Source: Bradyrhizobium tropiciagri
GTDB taxonomy: Bacteria; Pseudomonadota; Alphaproteobacteria; Rhizobiales; Xanthobacteraceae
Reading direction: 5' to 3'
NCBI RefSeq assembly: GCF_018130505.1
Contig: NZ_JAFCKH010000005.1
Location: 62,001 to 126,000, forward strand
DNA: 64,000 nt
Below are positions 24,064 to 33,620 of the stretch, in pieces (positions within the stretch are counted from its first letter, which is position 1; every line of letters begins with the position of its first letter). Below the pieces are notes generated by a model. It saw only the letters and a list, made by a program, of their open reading frames with translations. It was not told the DNA's origin and did no database searches. Position numbers and translations under genes: made by a program.

Positions 24064-24144
24064 CGTCATTCCGAGGCTCGCGTTAGCGAGAACCCGGAAT
24101 CTCGAGATTCCGGGTCTGGTCCTACGGACCATCCCGGAATGACG
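24064..24144. repeat. Dispersed palindromic element (family B), copy 1
   Basis: The element runs from CGTCATTCCGAGG to CCCGGAATGACG. It has a perfect 24-bp palindrome centred on CTCGAG (24092-24115) and a second hairpin GGTCC-TAC-GGACC near the end. It separates the VOC gene from the acyl-CoA ligase. Confidence 0.9.
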
Positions 24145-24236
24145 CATGCACAATTTGCCCCTCGCCCCAACCGGTGGCAAAACGATCCTCCAAGAACATC
24201 AAAGCAAGCAGCCGCTGAAGCTGCGCGGGAGGACAC

Positions 24237-25829
24237 ATGACCATTGCAAAAGCGATTGCAAAACCGGCGTCTGGCGTCGTGGGACCGTTCGCGGGGCTCG
24301 ACGTGCCGTGGCTGTTGCGGATGCGCGCCGAGGTGCGCCGCGACCATCCATTCCTGATCTGGGCCCCGTTCGACACCCCGGCGCGGCGCTGGACTTACGG
24401 CGAATTCCACGAGCGGGTCGGCGCGCTGGCCGCGGGGCTCGCCAAGCGCGGCATCCGTCAGGGCGACTACGTCCTGATCCATCTCGACAATTGCATCGAG
24501 GCGATCATGGCGTGGTTCGCCTGCGTCGAGCTCGGCGCCATCGCCGTCACCACCAACACCCGCTCGGCCGCCGCCGAGATGGAATATTTTGCGGACCATT
24601 GCGGCGCCGTCGCCGCCATCACGCAGCCGGCCTATGCCGAACTGCTCGCCGCCAATTGCAAGGGCCTGCGCTGGATCGCCGTCACCTCGCACGATGCGGG
24701 ACAGGCGCCGGCACAGGCGCCATCGCGCGGCGACAGTTTTGAAGCGCTGTTCGCCGATAGCGCCGACCGGCCGCGCCGCGCTACCGATCCGCTCGCAGCC
24801 TGCAGCGTGCAATACACCTCCGGCACGACGTCGCGGCCGAAGGCGGTGTTGTGGACACATGCCAATGCGCTGTGGGGCGCCAAGATCAACGCCGCGCATC
24901 AGGACCTGCACGGCTTCGACGTGCACCAGACCTATCTGCCGCTGTTCCACACCAATGCGCTGGCCTATTCGATGCTGGCCTCGCTGTGGGTCGGCGCGAC
25001 CTGCGTGATCCAGCCGCGCTTCTCGGCGAGCCGGTTCTGGCCGGTCGCGCTGGAGCATGGCTGCACCTGGACCTCGACGATCCCGTTCTGCATGAAGGCG
25101 CTGCTGGAGCACGAGATCCCGAAGCAGCACAAGTTCCGGCTCTGGGGCACCGCAGTCAACGAACCGCCGCCGTTCGCGGCCTTCGGCGTCAAGATCATCG
25201 GCTGGTGGGGCATGACCGAGACCATCACCCACGGCATCATCGGCGAGGTCGATCAGCCCAACACGCCGATGTCGATCGGCCGCGCCGCGCCGGAATACGA
25301 GATCCGCATCACCAATGACGACGGCTCGCCGACCGTCACCGGCGAAACCGGCAACCTCCTGATCAAGGGCATTCCGGGCCTGTCGCTGTTCGCCGAGTAC
25401 CTGCACAACGAGAGGGCGACGCGCGAGAGCTTCGACGAGCACGGCTATTTCATTACCGGCGACCGCGTCACGTTGCTCGAGCGCGGCTACATCAAGTTCG
25501 GCGACCGCTCCAAGGACATGCTGAAGGTCGGCGGCGAGAATGTCGCGGCGTCCGAGATCGAGCAGGTGATCGCCGTGGTGCCGGGCGTGCGCGAGGCTGC
25601 CGTGGTGGCGAAGAAGCATCCGATGCTGGACGAGGTGCCGGTGGTCTTCATCATTCCGCAGGCTGGCGTCGCGGCGCTGCCCGCCGATCTGCACGACAAG
25701 GTGATGGCCGCCTGCCGCGCGGGCCTCGCCGACTTCAAGCTGCCGAGGGAAATCCGCTTCGTCGACGAGATGCCGCGCTCGACGCTGGAGAAGGTCGCGA
25801 AGGCGGAGTTGCGGAAGATGCTGGAGTGA
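24237..25829 (+). CDS. AMP-forming acyl-CoA synthetase / ligase
   Basis: A 530-residue adenylate-forming enzyme activating a carboxylic acid to its CoA thioester. Motif A3 reads YTSGTTSRPKAVLWTH, with Ser and Ala where Gly is usual in the TSGTTGxPKG consensus. Motif A5 is GWWGMTET, A7 lies in GYFITGDRV and A8 is YIKFGDRSKDMLKVGGENVAASEIE. The A10 lysine is present in STLEKVAKAEL. Resemblance is closest to the CaiC/fatty-acid ligase group. GGGAGGACAC precedes the ATG. It stands alone between two family B repeats, with a P450 gene converging on it. Confidence 0.92.
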   Translation: MTIAKAIAKPASGVVGPFAGLDVPWLLRMRAEVRRDHPFLIWAPFDTPARRWTYGEFHERVGALAAGLAKRGIRQGDYVLIHLDNCIEAIMAWFACVELGAIAVTTNTRSAAAEMEYFADHCGAVAAITQPAYAELLAANCKGLRWIAVTSHDAGQAPAQAPSRGDSFEALFADSADRPRRATDPLAACSVQYTSGTTSRPKAVLWTHANALWGAKINAAHQDLHGFDVHQTYLPLFHTNALAYSMLASLWVGATCVIQPRFSASRFWPVALEHGCTWTSTIPFCMKALLEHEIPKQHKFRLWGTAVNEPPPFAAFGVKIIGWWGMTETITHGIIGEVDQPNTPMSIGRAAPEYEIRITNDDGSPTVTGETGNLLIKGIPGLSLFAEYLHNERATRESFDEHGYFITGDRVTLLERGYIKFGDRSKDMLKVGGENVAASEIEQVIAVVPGVREAAVVAKKHPMLDEVPVVFIIPQAGVAALPADLHDKVMAACRAGLADFKLPREIRFVDEMPRSTLEKVAKAELRKMLE

Positions 25830-25843
25830 CGCGGCTTATGCCG

Positions 25844-25929
25844 CGTCATTCCGGGGCGATGATGCGTCAGCATCGAACCCGGAATCTCGAGATTCCGGGT
25901 CTGGTCCTTCGGACCATCCCGGAATGACG
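25844..25929. repeat. Dispersed palindromic element (family B), copy 2
   Basis: Its right part is nearly identical to the copy at 24064: the 24-bp palindrome at 25877-25900, then GGTCCTTCGGACC and CCCGGAATGACG. The left arm differs (GATGCGTCAGCATC). It lies in the gap between the convergent ligase and P450 genes and could end both transcripts. Confidence 0.9.
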
Positions 25930-25939
25930 GCAATGCCCC

Positions 25940-27229
25940 TCAATTCACCTCGAACCGGATCGGCAGTTTCTTCGGGCCGTTGACGAAATACGCCTGCGTC
26001 ATCTTCACCTCGCCGTCGAGCGAGAGCGATTTCAGCCGCGGCAGCAGCTCCTCGAACAAAATCCGCATCTCGAGCTTGGCCAGGTACTGGCCGAGGCAGA
26101 GATGCGCGCCGTAGCCGAACGCGACGTGGCGGTTCGGCTTGCGGTCGCTGCGGAAGCGGTAGGGGTCCTCGAACACTTCCTCGTCGCGGTTGCCCGAGGC
26201 GTAGCACAGCATCAGCCAGTCGCCCTTGGCGATCTTGCGGCCGCCGAGCTCGGTGTCGGCGGTGGCCGAGCGCATGAAATGCTTGACCGGCGTCATCCAG
26301 CGGATCGCCTCGTCGACCAGGCCCGGGATCAGTTCCGGATTGGCCTTCACCCTGGCGAATTCCGCGGGATCTTCGGCCAGCGCCCAGACCGCGCCGGCGG
26401 TCGAGGACGAGGTGGTGTCGTGGCCCGCGGTCGCGACGATCATGTAATAGCTTGTCTGGTCGTGCTCCGGCATGTAGTCGCCGCCTATCTTCGCATTGGC
26501 GATGACGGTCGCGAGATCGTCGCGCGGGTTCTGCCGGCGGTCCTCGGTGATCTTGCGGAAATAGGCGGTGAAGTCGGCGATGATCGCCTGCAACATCGCG
26601 GAGACCTGCTCGGCGCTCAGCGCCTCGCGGACGCGCGCGGTGTCGGGATCCTGCGGTCCGAACAATTCCTGCGTCAGCTTGAGCATGCGCGGCTCGTCCA
26701 CCTCGGGCACGCCGAGGATCTCCATGATGACGTGCAGGGGATAGCCGAGCGCGACGTCCTCGACGAAATCGCAGGCGCCGCCGCGATCGAGCATGCGCTC
26801 GACGGTGGCGCGCGCGATCTCGCGGACGCGGGCTTCGAACTTGCCGAGATTGGCCGGCATGAACCAGCCCTGGGTCAGCGCGCGGTATTTCGGATGGTCG
26901 GGCGCATCCATCTGCACCAGCGAGCGCACCAGATTGGGCCCGCCGGTGATCTTGCGAACGCGCTCCTCGAGCGCCTTCGTCGTCAGCGTGGTCGGGCGAT
27001 CGGCATTGTGGAACAGCTCGTTCTGCCGGCTGATGGCCTGGATGTGGGCGTGCTTGGTCACCACCCAGAACGGATCGAACCGCTCCGGCCGCGCGATGCC
27101 GAGCGGATTGTTGCCGCGCAGCCAGCGATAGGCGTCGTGAATGCGGTGGTCGGCATAGGCAACGGGATCGACCAGGGTTTCCGCGATGTCGGCGGGAATG
27201 TCGAGATTTTCGGTTGCTGTCGCGTCCAT
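25940..27229 (-). CDS. Cytochrome P450
   Basis: A 429-residue soluble bacterial P450 monooxygenase. The I-helix oxygen-activation motif is ATAGHDTTSS, the K-helix ExxR is EAIR, and the heme-thiolate cysteine is Cys378 in FGYGAHLCLGQYLAKLE. Length is normal and there is no membrane anchor. GAGGACGACC precedes the ATG at 27229. No ferredoxin or reductase gene is adjacent, so electrons come from elsewhere. Next to an acyl-CoA ligase one might think of steroid or fatty-acid oxidation, but the two genes converge and need not be linked. Confidence 0.96.
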   Translation of the reverse strand: MDATATENLDIPADIAETLVDPVAYADHRIHDAYRWLRGNNPLGIARPERFDPFWVVTKHAHIQAISRQNELFHNADRPTTLTTKALEERVRKITGGPNLVRSLVQMDAPDHPKYRALTQGWFMPANLGKFEARVREIARATVERMLDRGGACDFVEDVALGYPLHVIMEILGVPEVDEPRMLKLTQELFGPQDPDTARVREALSAEQVSAMLQAIIADFTAYFRKITEDRRQNPRDDLATVIANAKIGGDYMPEHDQTSYYMIVATAGHDTTSSSTAGAVWALAEDPAEFARVKANPELIPGLVDEAIRWMTPVKHFMRSATADTELGGRKIAKGDWLMLCYASGNRDEEVFEDPYRFRSDRKPNRHVAFGYGAHLCLGQYLAKLEMRILFEELLPRLKSLSLDGEVKMTQAYFVNGPKKLPIRFEVN

Positions 27230-27412
27230 GGTCGTCCTCGCCGCCGGTTGATGATCGGTCGCGCCGATGTCCGCTGAAATCTAGGCGGAGGTAAGGACAG
27301 GAACTTGCGTTGAATGGCTAGGACCGCCGCCCCACGCCTCATTGCGAGGAGGCCGCGATCAATTGCAAAGCAATTTGCGTTGAAGCGACGAAGCGATGAC
27401 GGTGGAGAGCGC

Positions 27413-28507
27413 TCAATAATGCCCGAACGCCACCGGGCGGAACGCCTGCAGCAATTGCTGGTCGAGCTTGCCGCTCATCTCCTCCATCATGGAGAACGCC
27501 TTGGCGTGGGTGAATTGCAGCCGGTAGGCGCGCTTCTCGACCAGCGCGGCGTAGACGTCGACGATGGTGGTGATGCGGACGATGTCGCTGATCTGGCTGC
27601 CGCTGAGACCGTCGGGATAACCGGTGCCGTCGAGGAATTCATGGTGATGCAGGATCACGTCGAGCATTTCCGGCGGGAAGCCGCCCTGCGCCGACAGCGC
27701 CTCGTAACCGCGCCGCGGATGCTCGCGCATCTCGGCCATCTCCTCGACCGTGAACGCGCCGGGCTTGTCGAGCAGCGCCACCGGAACGAACGCCTTGCCG
27801 ACGTCGTGCAGCAGCGCGGCGCGCGCGAGCCGACGCTGGTCGTCCTCGCGCATGCCGAGATGCTGGGAGAACGCCACCGCGAAGCCGGTCACGAACAGGC
27901 AATGCCGATAAGTTTCCTGGTGATGGCAGCCGACCGTGGTCAGCCACTCGCGCAGCGAATTGTGCTTGATCGCCTTCAGGATCTTGTTCTCGGCGGCGAC
28001 GATGTCGTCGTATTTCAGCGGCTCGCCGGCGCGCATCCGCTCGAAGATCTTGACCATCACGCCGTGCGCCGCCTCGACGCCGCGGTTCAGCGCCTTGCCG
28101 CGATCGGTCTCGTCATAGCCGCTGTCGTCGGGGAACGCGGCGCGGATGCGCTGCAGGATGCCGCGCGCATCGAACGGCCGCGAGATGGTATCGGTGGCGC
28201 CGAGTGCCCAGGCCTGCATCGAGGCGTGATGCAGCGCGTCGGCGAGCACGAACAGCCGCGGCATCTCGCGATAGGCGTCGGCCTGCAGCTTGGAGCGGAC
28301 GAGCTGCACGCTCTCGGGCGAGCGCAGGTTGATGTCGACCACGATGCCGGAGAGGTCGCGGGCCGGCTCTGCGGGAATTTCCGAGGTCGGGACGGTATCG
28401 ACCTCACCAACGGACCGCAGAATGCTCGCGAGTTCGTTGCTCTGATCGTTGCGGTCCGACGCCAGCAGCAGGCGGCGCTTCGAAGTGTTGTTGGCTAAGG
28501 CAGTCAT
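27413..28507 (-). CDS. HD-GYP cyclic-di-GMP phosphodiesterase with degenerate receiver domain
   Basis: A 364-residue protein. Residues 12-125 look like a response-regulator receiver with Asp58 (VVDIN) at the phosphoacceptor position, but the invariant lysine is replaced by Arg110 in TISRPFD. Residues 185-350 are an HD-GYP domain, with HD at 234-235 in ALLHDVGK and HHEFLDGTGYPDG around 288-300. HD-GYP domains hydrolyse cyclic-di-GMP. No histidine kinase gene is adjacent. With the EAL fragment at the window start this is the second turnover protein of that messenger here. Confidence 0.9.
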   Translation of the reverse strand: MTALANNTSKRRLLLASDRNDQSNELASILRSVGEVDTVPTSEIPAEPARDLSGIVVDINLRSPESVQLVRSKLQADAYREMPRLFVLADALHHASMQAWALGATDTISRPFDARGILQRIRAAFPDDSGYDETDRGKALNRGVEAAHGVMVKIFERMRAGEPLKYDDIVAAENKILKAIKHNSLREWLTTVGCHHQETYRHCLFVTGFAVAFSQHLGMREDDQRRLARAALLHDVGKAFVPVALLDKPGAFTVEEMAEMREHPRRGYEALSAQGGFPPEMLDVILHHHEFLDGTGYPDGLSGSQISDIVRITTIVDVYAALVEKRAYRLQFTHAKAFSMMEEMSGKLDQQLLQAFRPVAFGHY

Positions 28508-28662
28508 GAAATCCCCGTCGCGGTAACGACCGACAGCGGGACGCTACCTGACGATGCGTTCCCTCCGGCTTAATGGGGATGCTGAACGGCGGTTGAGCGC
28601 AATGGATACAATTTGATCGAACGTCAAATCCGGCAGTAAAATCAATCCGGCTCGAAACAAAT

Positions 28663-28685
28663 CCGCCGGGGAAGGCCCCCGGCGG
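28663..28685 (-). terminator. Terminator of the IorAB operon
   Basis: CCGCCGGGG and CCCCGGCGG form a perfect 9-bp stem with a 5-base loop, 30 bases beyond the stop codon of the large subunit. On the minus strand it is followed by ATTTGTTT. Confidence 0.75.
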
Positions 28686-28714
28686 ATCGATCTTTTTCAG
28701 GAGGTTGAAGGCCG

Positions 28715-30997
28715 TTATGCCTTCATCGCCGCCTTCACCGCTTCGGCCGTGATCGGCAGCGCACGGACGCGCGCTCCGACCGCGTTGAAGATGGCGTTGC
28801 CGATCGCCGGCGCCACCACCGTCACCGCCGGTTCGCCGACGCCGGTCGCCTTCTCGCCATTGGCGATGACGTTGACCGCCACCTCCGGCATCTGGCTCAT
28901 CCGAAGCGGCGTGTAGCTGTCGAAGTTGGTCTGCTCGATGCCGCCGTCCTTCAACGTCGCCTTCTCGAACATCGCCAGCGACATGCCCCACAGCGCCGCG
29001 CCCTCGACCTGGGCCCGGATGCCGTCGGGATTGACCTGGGTGCCGACATCGGTCGCAACCGTCAGCTTCTTCACCGTCACCTCGCCCGATGGCGCGACCG
29101 CGACATGAGCGACGCAGGCGGTCCAGCTCGCCGTGGCGCGCTCCTGCGACGACACGCAGGCGACCCCCATGCCTTCGCCCTTGGGCAGCTGCTTGGTGCC
29201 GTAGCCGGCGAGCCCCATCGCAGCCAGCAAGGTGTTGCGGAGACGCTGCGCGCCGCCGTCATTCTTGCCCTTGCCGTCGAGCAGCGAGATGCGCAGTTGC
29301 GCCGGATCCTTGCCGGTGGCGTGCGCGATCTCGTCGATCATGCTCTCCACCGCCCAGAAGGTCCAACCCGGGGCCACCGAGCGCAGCTGACCCGACGGGG
29401 TGGCGTTGTGCGCCATCTCGTTCTTGATCGCCCGCACATAGTGGTTGGGCACGGTGTAGAAAAAGTCCGAGCCGTTCACCGTGAAGGAGTCGAGCGGGCC
29501 CTTCTTGTCGACCGACGGCGTCAGGAAATCGGGGATTCCCCAACGGGCGGTCGGCCAGGCCGACACCACGTCGTGGCTGAGCGCGACGACCTTGCCGTCG
29601 GCGTCCATGCCGGCCTTTACTTTTTGGTAGGTGAGCGGACGCGAGAAATCCATCGTCATGTCGTTCTCGCGCGTATAGATCACCTTGACCGGCTTGCCGA
29701 CGGCCTTGGCCGCCTGCACCGCGGGCACCATCATGTCGGCGTCGAGACGCCGGCCGAAGCCGCCGCCCAGCCACATCTGGTGCATCACGACATACTTCGG
29801 ATCGATCCCGGCGGCGCCGGCCGCAATCGCGCCGGAGCGCGTCGCGAACTGGTTGCCGGAATGGATGTGCAGGATGTCGCCCTTGAATTCCGCGGTGGCG
29901 TTCATCGGCTCCATCGGCGCGTGGATGTTGATGTTGGTGGTGTACTCCGCCTCCATCACCTTCGCCGCCGTGCCGAACGCCGCGCTCGGATCGCCGTCCT
30001 TGACGAAGAACTCGCCGGAATCGGAAAGTCCCTGCAGCCGCTTCGCCTCGGTGAACAGCGATTCGCTCGACAGCTTCGCGTTCGGACCGCCGTCATAGGC
30101 GATCTTGAGCGCCGCCGCCGCCTTCTTGGCGTTGGCATAGGTGTTGGCGACCGCGACCACCCAACCGGTCGTGGTGCCGGTCTTGTCGTCGAGGGTCACC
30201 GCCTTGATGAAGCCCGGCACCTTCTTGGCCGCGGAATCGTCGACCGACTTCACGGTCGCGCCGTAGCGCACCGGCGGAGTCACGATGGCGCCGTGGACCA
30301 TGCCCGGCAGCATCACGTCGATGCCGTACTTCGCCGTGCCGTTGGTCTTCGACGGGATGTCGAGTTGCGGCACCGACACGCCGATCATGGTGTACTGGTC
30401 GGGCGACTTCAGCTTGATCGCCTTCAGCTCGTCGGCCGTGAAGGTCTTGGTCGCCTTGCCGCTCTTGACCACGTCGGCGAACGACATCGACTTCTTCGAC
30501 TTCGGATGGCTGATCGTGGAGCTGCGGACCACGAGCTCGCCGGCCGGCACGCCCATCGCGGCGGCCGCCGCCTCGGTCAAGGCCATGCGGCCGGCGGCGC
30601 CGGCGCGGCTCATCGCATCGAAGTTCATCATCGTCGACCAGCTGCCGCCGGTGATCTGAGCCCCCAGCACGGGGTCGTTGAACTTCGGATCGTTGGAGGC
30701 GAGCTGGACCCGCATGTCCTTCCAGTTCGCGCCGAGCTCTTCGGCCACGATCTGCGCCATGGTCGAGGCGACGTGCTGGCCCATATCGGCCTTGCCGCAG
30801 GTCACGGTGACGAGGCCGTCGGGCGCGATCGAGTACCAGACACTCGGCTCGAAATTCGACGGCGCTGCGAGCGCCTTGTCGATGCCGGGAACGGCGGCGT
30901 AGCCGAGCACGAGGCCGGTTGCGGCGGTGCCGACCAGGAAGGAGCGGCGGCTGAGATCGGTCGTCTCGGGGGTGAGGTTCTTGACGTGCTCGTTCAT
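28715..30997 (-). CDS. Molybdopterin-cytosine-dinucleotide hydroxylase large subunit (IorB-like)
   Basis: A 760-residue molybdenum-binding subunit of the xanthine-oxidase family, closest in design to isoquinoline 1-oxidoreductase beta. The N-terminus has a twin-arginine signal ([11 protein letters not shown]), so it is exported folded. Later motifs are [12 protein letters not shown] and the catalytic glutamate at about residue 722 in GVGEPAV. Its ATG overlaps the small-subunit stop as ATGA (30994-30997). No FAD subunit exists, as expected for this class, which passes electrons to a cytochrome c; no such gene is adjacent. An aldehyde or N-heterocycle is the likely substrate type. Confidence 0.92.
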   Translation of the reverse strand: MNEHVKNLTPETTDLSRRSFLVGTAATGLVLGYAAVPGIDKALAAPSNFEPSVWYSIAPDGLVTVTCGKADMGQHVASTMAQIVAEELGANWKDMRVQLASNDPKFNDPVLGAQITGGSWSTMMNFDAMSRAGAAGRMALTEAAAAAMGVPAGELVVRSSTISHPKSKKSMSFADVVKSGKATKTFTADELKAIKLKSPDQYTMIGVSVPQLDIPSKTNGTAKYGIDVMLPGMVHGAIVTPPVRYGATVKSVDDSAAKKVPGFIKAVTLDDKTGTTTGWVVAVANTYANAKKAAAALKIAYDGGPNAKLSSESLFTEAKRLQGLSDSGEFFVKDGDPSAAFGTAAKVMEAEYTTNINIHAPMEPMNATAEFKGDILHIHSGNQFATRSGAIAAGAAGIDPKYVVMHQMWLGGGFGRRLDADMMVPAVQAAKAVGKPVKVIYTRENDMTMDFSRPLTYQKVKAGMDADGKVVALSHDVVSAWPTARWGIPDFLTPSVDKKGPLDSFTVNGSDFFYTVPNHYVRAIKNEMAHNATPSGQLRSVAPGWTFWAVESMIDEIAHATGKDPAQLRISLLDGKGKNDGGAQRLRNTLLAAMGLAGYGTKQLPKGEGMGVACVSSQERATASWTACVAHVAVAPSGEVTVKKLTVATDVGTQVNPDGIRAQVEGAALWGMSLAMFEKATLKDGGIEQTNFDSYTPLRMSQMPEVAVNVIANGEKATGVGEPAVTVVAPAIGNAIFNAVGARVRALPITAEAVKAAMKA

Positions 30998-31485
30998 GTG
31001 GGCCTCCGCTCGGTGCTGGTGGCCGACGCGGTGCGCATTTCGGACGCCGCGCGCATGATCGCCTTCTGGATCCGCGAATAGGTCATGCAACGGCAGAGAT
31101 TGCCGTCCATATGCGCGACCACTTCTTCCTTCGTCGGATTGGAATTCTTCGACAGCAGCGCCGCTGCCTGCATGATCTGGCCAGACTGGCAGTAGCCGCA
31201 TTGCGGCACTTGCTCGGCGACCCAGGCCTTCTGCAAGGGATGCTCGCCCTTGGCGGAGAGACCTTCGATGGTGGTGATCTTCTTGCCGGCGGCGTCGGAG
31301 ACCGAGGTCTGGCAGGAGCGCACCGCCTCGCCGTTGAGATGGACCGTGCAGGCGCCGCACAGACCCGCACCGCAGCCGAACTTGGTGCCGGTCATCTGCA
31401 ATTGCTCGCGGATGACCCAGAGCAGCGGTGTGTCGCCCGCCGCCTCGACGGACATATTCCGCCCGTTGATATTGAGATTAGGCAT
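30994..31485 (-). CDS. [2Fe-2S] small subunit of the molybdenum hydroxylase (IorA-like)
   Basis: A 163-residue electron-transfer subunit with two [2Fe-2S] clusters. The plant-ferredoxin-type cluster uses Cys38, Cys43, Cys46 and Cys58 ([14 protein letters not shown]). The second uses Cys96, Cys99, Cys131 and Cys133 (QCGYCQSG ... LCRCMTY). GGGAGAGAG lies directly ahead of the ATG. It has no signal peptide and presumably travels with the Tat-exported large subunit. The last 15 residues are a polar tail overlapping the next gene start. Confidence 0.95.
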   Translation of the reverse strand: MPNLNINGRNMSVEAAGDTPLLWVIREQLQMTGTKFGCGAGLCGACTVHLNGEAVRSCQTSVSDAAGKKITTIEGLSAKGEHPLQKAWVAEQVPQCGYCQSGQIMQAAALLSKNSNPTKEEVVAHMDGNLCRCMTYSRIQKAIMRAASEMRTASATSTERRPT

Positions 31486-31765
31486 CTCTCTCCCCTTCCG
31501 GTGTCGGAAGCCGCTTACGGCGGCAACTCACTTTTGGGTCATGGCCGGCGCCCACCGGGTAAGCGACAGTTGCCATGACAATGATCCGGTTACCGCCTGG
31601 AGGCAATCCAATTTGGAATTGCTCGAAGCCAATAAATTTCCGAAGATGCCGGTTGTGCGTTGCGGCAAACGCAGCAGCTTTGAAACGCCGGTGTCGATGC
31701 CTTATCGATGGGCAAGCCGACCCGTCGAACAAGGACATCGAGAAGAAAAAACAGGGAGCCCGCGA

Positions 31766-32536
31766 ATGGCCAGGCTGAACCGCAACGGCGTCGAGATCTA
31801 TTACGAGGTCCACGGCAGCGGTCCGCCGCTGATCCTCACCCACGGCTATTCGTCGACCTCGGCGATGTGGCACGGCCAGATCGATGCGCTGTCGAAACGT
31901 CATCAGCTGGTGCTGTGGGATATGCGCGGCCACGGCCAGTCGGACTATCCCGACGATCCCGAAGCCTACAGCGAGGCCATGACCGTCGGCGACATCGCCG
32001 CCCTGCTCGACACCGTCGGCGCCGACACGGCGATCGTCGGCGGCTACATGTCGCTCGCCTTTCATCGCGCGCATCCGGAGCGGGTGCGGGCGCTGCTGAT
32101 CATCGACACCGGCCCGGGCTTCAAGAAGGACGACGCCCGCGAGGTCTGGAACAAGCGCGCCTACGACACCGGCGATCGCTTCGACCGCGAAGGGCTCGAC
32201 GTGCTGAAATCGCTGAGCGCGGAGCGCGCCTCGGTCACGCATCGCAATGCCAGGGGTCTCGCCCTTGCCGCGCGCGGCATGCTGGCGCAACGCGATGCGC
32301 GGGTGATCGAGTCACTGCCCGGCATCAGGGTGCCGTCGCTGGTCGTGGTCGGCTCCGACGACACGCCGTTCCTCGCGGCCTCCGACTACATGGCGGCGAA
32401 GATTCCGGGCGCGCAGAAGGTGGTGGTCCCGAATGCCGGCCACGCCGTCAATATCGACCAGCCGCAGGCCTTCATCGACGCCGTGCTGCCGTTCCTGGAC
32501 GGCCTCGAGGCCGGCGCGTCGGGAAAAACCGGATGA
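31766..32536 (+). CDS. Alpha/beta hydrolase lacking the nucleophile elbow (probably inactive)
   Basis: A 256-residue alpha/beta-hydrolase-fold protein. The oxyanion segment LILTHGYSST (residues 22-31), the WDMRGHGQSD strand-helix and the late Asp and His (VVGSDDTP, PNAGHAVNID) are all present. At the place of the nucleophile elbow, where relatives have a G-x-S-x-G-G turn, the sequence reads AIVGGYMSLAFHRAHPERV (from residue 89), about five residues short and with no serine in the turn. The DNA there is GTCGGCGGCTAC, compatible with deletion between GGCGGC repeats. ATG 31766 has AGGGAG upstream. The next gene overlaps its stop. Confidence 0.82.
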   Translation: MARLNRNGVEIYYEVHGSGPPLILTHGYSSTSAMWHGQIDALSKRHQLVLWDMRGHGQSDYPDDPEAYSEAMTVGDIAALLDTVGADTAIVGGYMSLAFHRAHPERVRALLIIDTGPGFKKDDAREVWNKRAYDTGDRFDREGLDVLKSLSAERASVTHRNARGLALAARGMLAQRDARVIESLPGIRVPSLVVVGSDDTPFLAASDYMAAKIPGAQKVVVPNAGHAVNIDQPQAFIDAVLPFLDGLEAGASGKTG

Positions 32537-32871
32537 TGAGAGCGATCGCCATCGTGCTGCTGCTCGCGGCCGGCACGGCAAGCACGGCCGATGCCCGCAA
32601 GCCGTTCATCACCAAGCCGGACACGTTCACCGCGACGCTGTCGAACAACACGCCACTGGTTTTCGGCATGGGCGTCGACGAGGCGCAGCGCGCGCTCGGC
32701 ACGCCCTTCACCTACGTCCGCGGCCGGCCCGGCAACGAGATCTTCCTGACCTTCCGCGACATCGGCGGCAGCGGGCTGACGCTGCACCGCGACCGTCTCT
32801 ATCTGCAATTCCGCAAGGGCCGGCTCGCCGGCTGGAAGGCAGACTGGGGCGAGAACTGGATGTGGCGATAA
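32533..32871 (+). CDS. Small secreted hypothetical protein
   Basis: A 112-residue protein with a Sec signal peptide (MMRAIAIVLLLAAGTASTADA, cut near residue 21). The mature part has GMGVDEAQRALGTPFTYVRGRPG and a repeated aromatic/charged pattern ending NWMWR. This resembles small SmpA/OmlA-type periplasmic domains in which a short helix is followed by a beta meander, but the match is loose. The start ATG overlaps the hydrolase stop codon, so it is translationally coupled to that gene. Function unknown. Confidence 0.7.
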   Translation: MMRAIAIVLLLAAGTASTADARKPFITKPDTFTATLSNNTPLVFGMGVDEAQRALGTPFTYVRGRPGNEIFLTFRDIGGSGLTLHRDRLYLQFRKGRLAGWKADWGENWMWR

Positions 32872-32925
32872 TCCCTCGCCGCATCACTACCCTTCATGCA
32901 ACCCCCAAAGTGACAAGGATGGACC

Positions 32926-33600
32926 ATGGGACAGGATATCAAGTTGAAGGCTTCCGACGGCTTTGAACTCGGCGGCTATCGCGCCGATCCGGCCGGCGCG
33001 CCGAAGGGCGCGGTCGTCGTGATCCAGGAGATCTTCGGCGTCAACCACCACATCCGCTCGGTGTGCGACCGGCTGGCCAAGGAGGGCTATGTCGCCGTTG
33101 CGCCGTCGATCTTCGACCGCATCACGCCGAACTTCCAGAGCGGCTATTCGGCCGACGAAGTCGCCGAGGCCCGCAAGTTCGTCGCCAGTCCGGACTGGGC
33201 GGCGATGCTGCGCGACACCCAGGCCGCGATCGACGCGGTGAAGTCCACAGGCCCCGTCGGCATCATCGGCTTCTGCCTCGGCGGCAGCGTCGCCTATGCC
33301 GCCGCGACCAAGCTCAGCGGATTGTCAGCCGCGATCGGCTATTACGGCGGCGCCGTCGTGCGCTTCGCCGACGACAAGCCGGCGGTGCCGACCCAGCTGC
33401 ATTTCGGCGAGAAGGACGCCGGCATTCCGCTGACCGACGTCGAGACCATCAAGTCGAAGCGGCCGGAGGTCGAGGTCTTCATCTATCCCGGCGCCCAGCA
33501 CGGCTTCCACTGCGACGAGCGCGCCAGCTACGACAAGGCCAGCGCCGACATCGCCTGGCCGCGCAGCATGGAATTCTTCGGGAAGCATCTGAGGAAGTAG
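32926..33600 (+). CDS. Dienelactone hydrolase family protein
   Basis: A 224-residue enzyme of the carboxymethylenebutenolidase family, which opens dienelactones in chlorocatechol breakdown and acts on related esters. The family's cysteine nucleophile is Cys117 in IGFCLGG; the partners are Glu35 (VIQEIFG), Asp164 (GEKDAGIP) and His192 (GAQHGF), giving a complete set. No other aromatic-degradation gene is near. A ribosome site AAGGA precedes ATG 32926. It may be cotranscribed with the two upstream genes, 54 bases away. Confidence 0.93.
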   Translation: MGQDIKLKASDGFELGGYRADPAGAPKGAVVVIQEIFGVNHHIRSVCDRLAKEGYVAVAPSIFDRITPNFQSGYSADEVAEARKFVASPDWAAMLRDTQAAIDAVKSTGPVGIIGFCLGGSVAYAAATKLSGLSAAIGYYGGAVVRFADDKPAVPTQLHFGEKDAGIPLTDVETIKSKRPEVEVFIYPGAQHGFHCDERASYDKASADIAWPRSMEFFGKHLRK

Positions 33601-33620
33601 GGGCGCGGAGTTTTCCGACA

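Noticed and set aside
24237-27229. Acyl-CoA ligase and P450 as one catabolic operon
   Set aside because: The genes converge and are separated by a repeat; no shared promoter is possible.
29105-31081. 658-codon plus-strand frame over the molybdenum hydroxylase
   Set aside because: It is an antisense shadow of two well-marked genes, with an Arg/His/Leu-rich translation.
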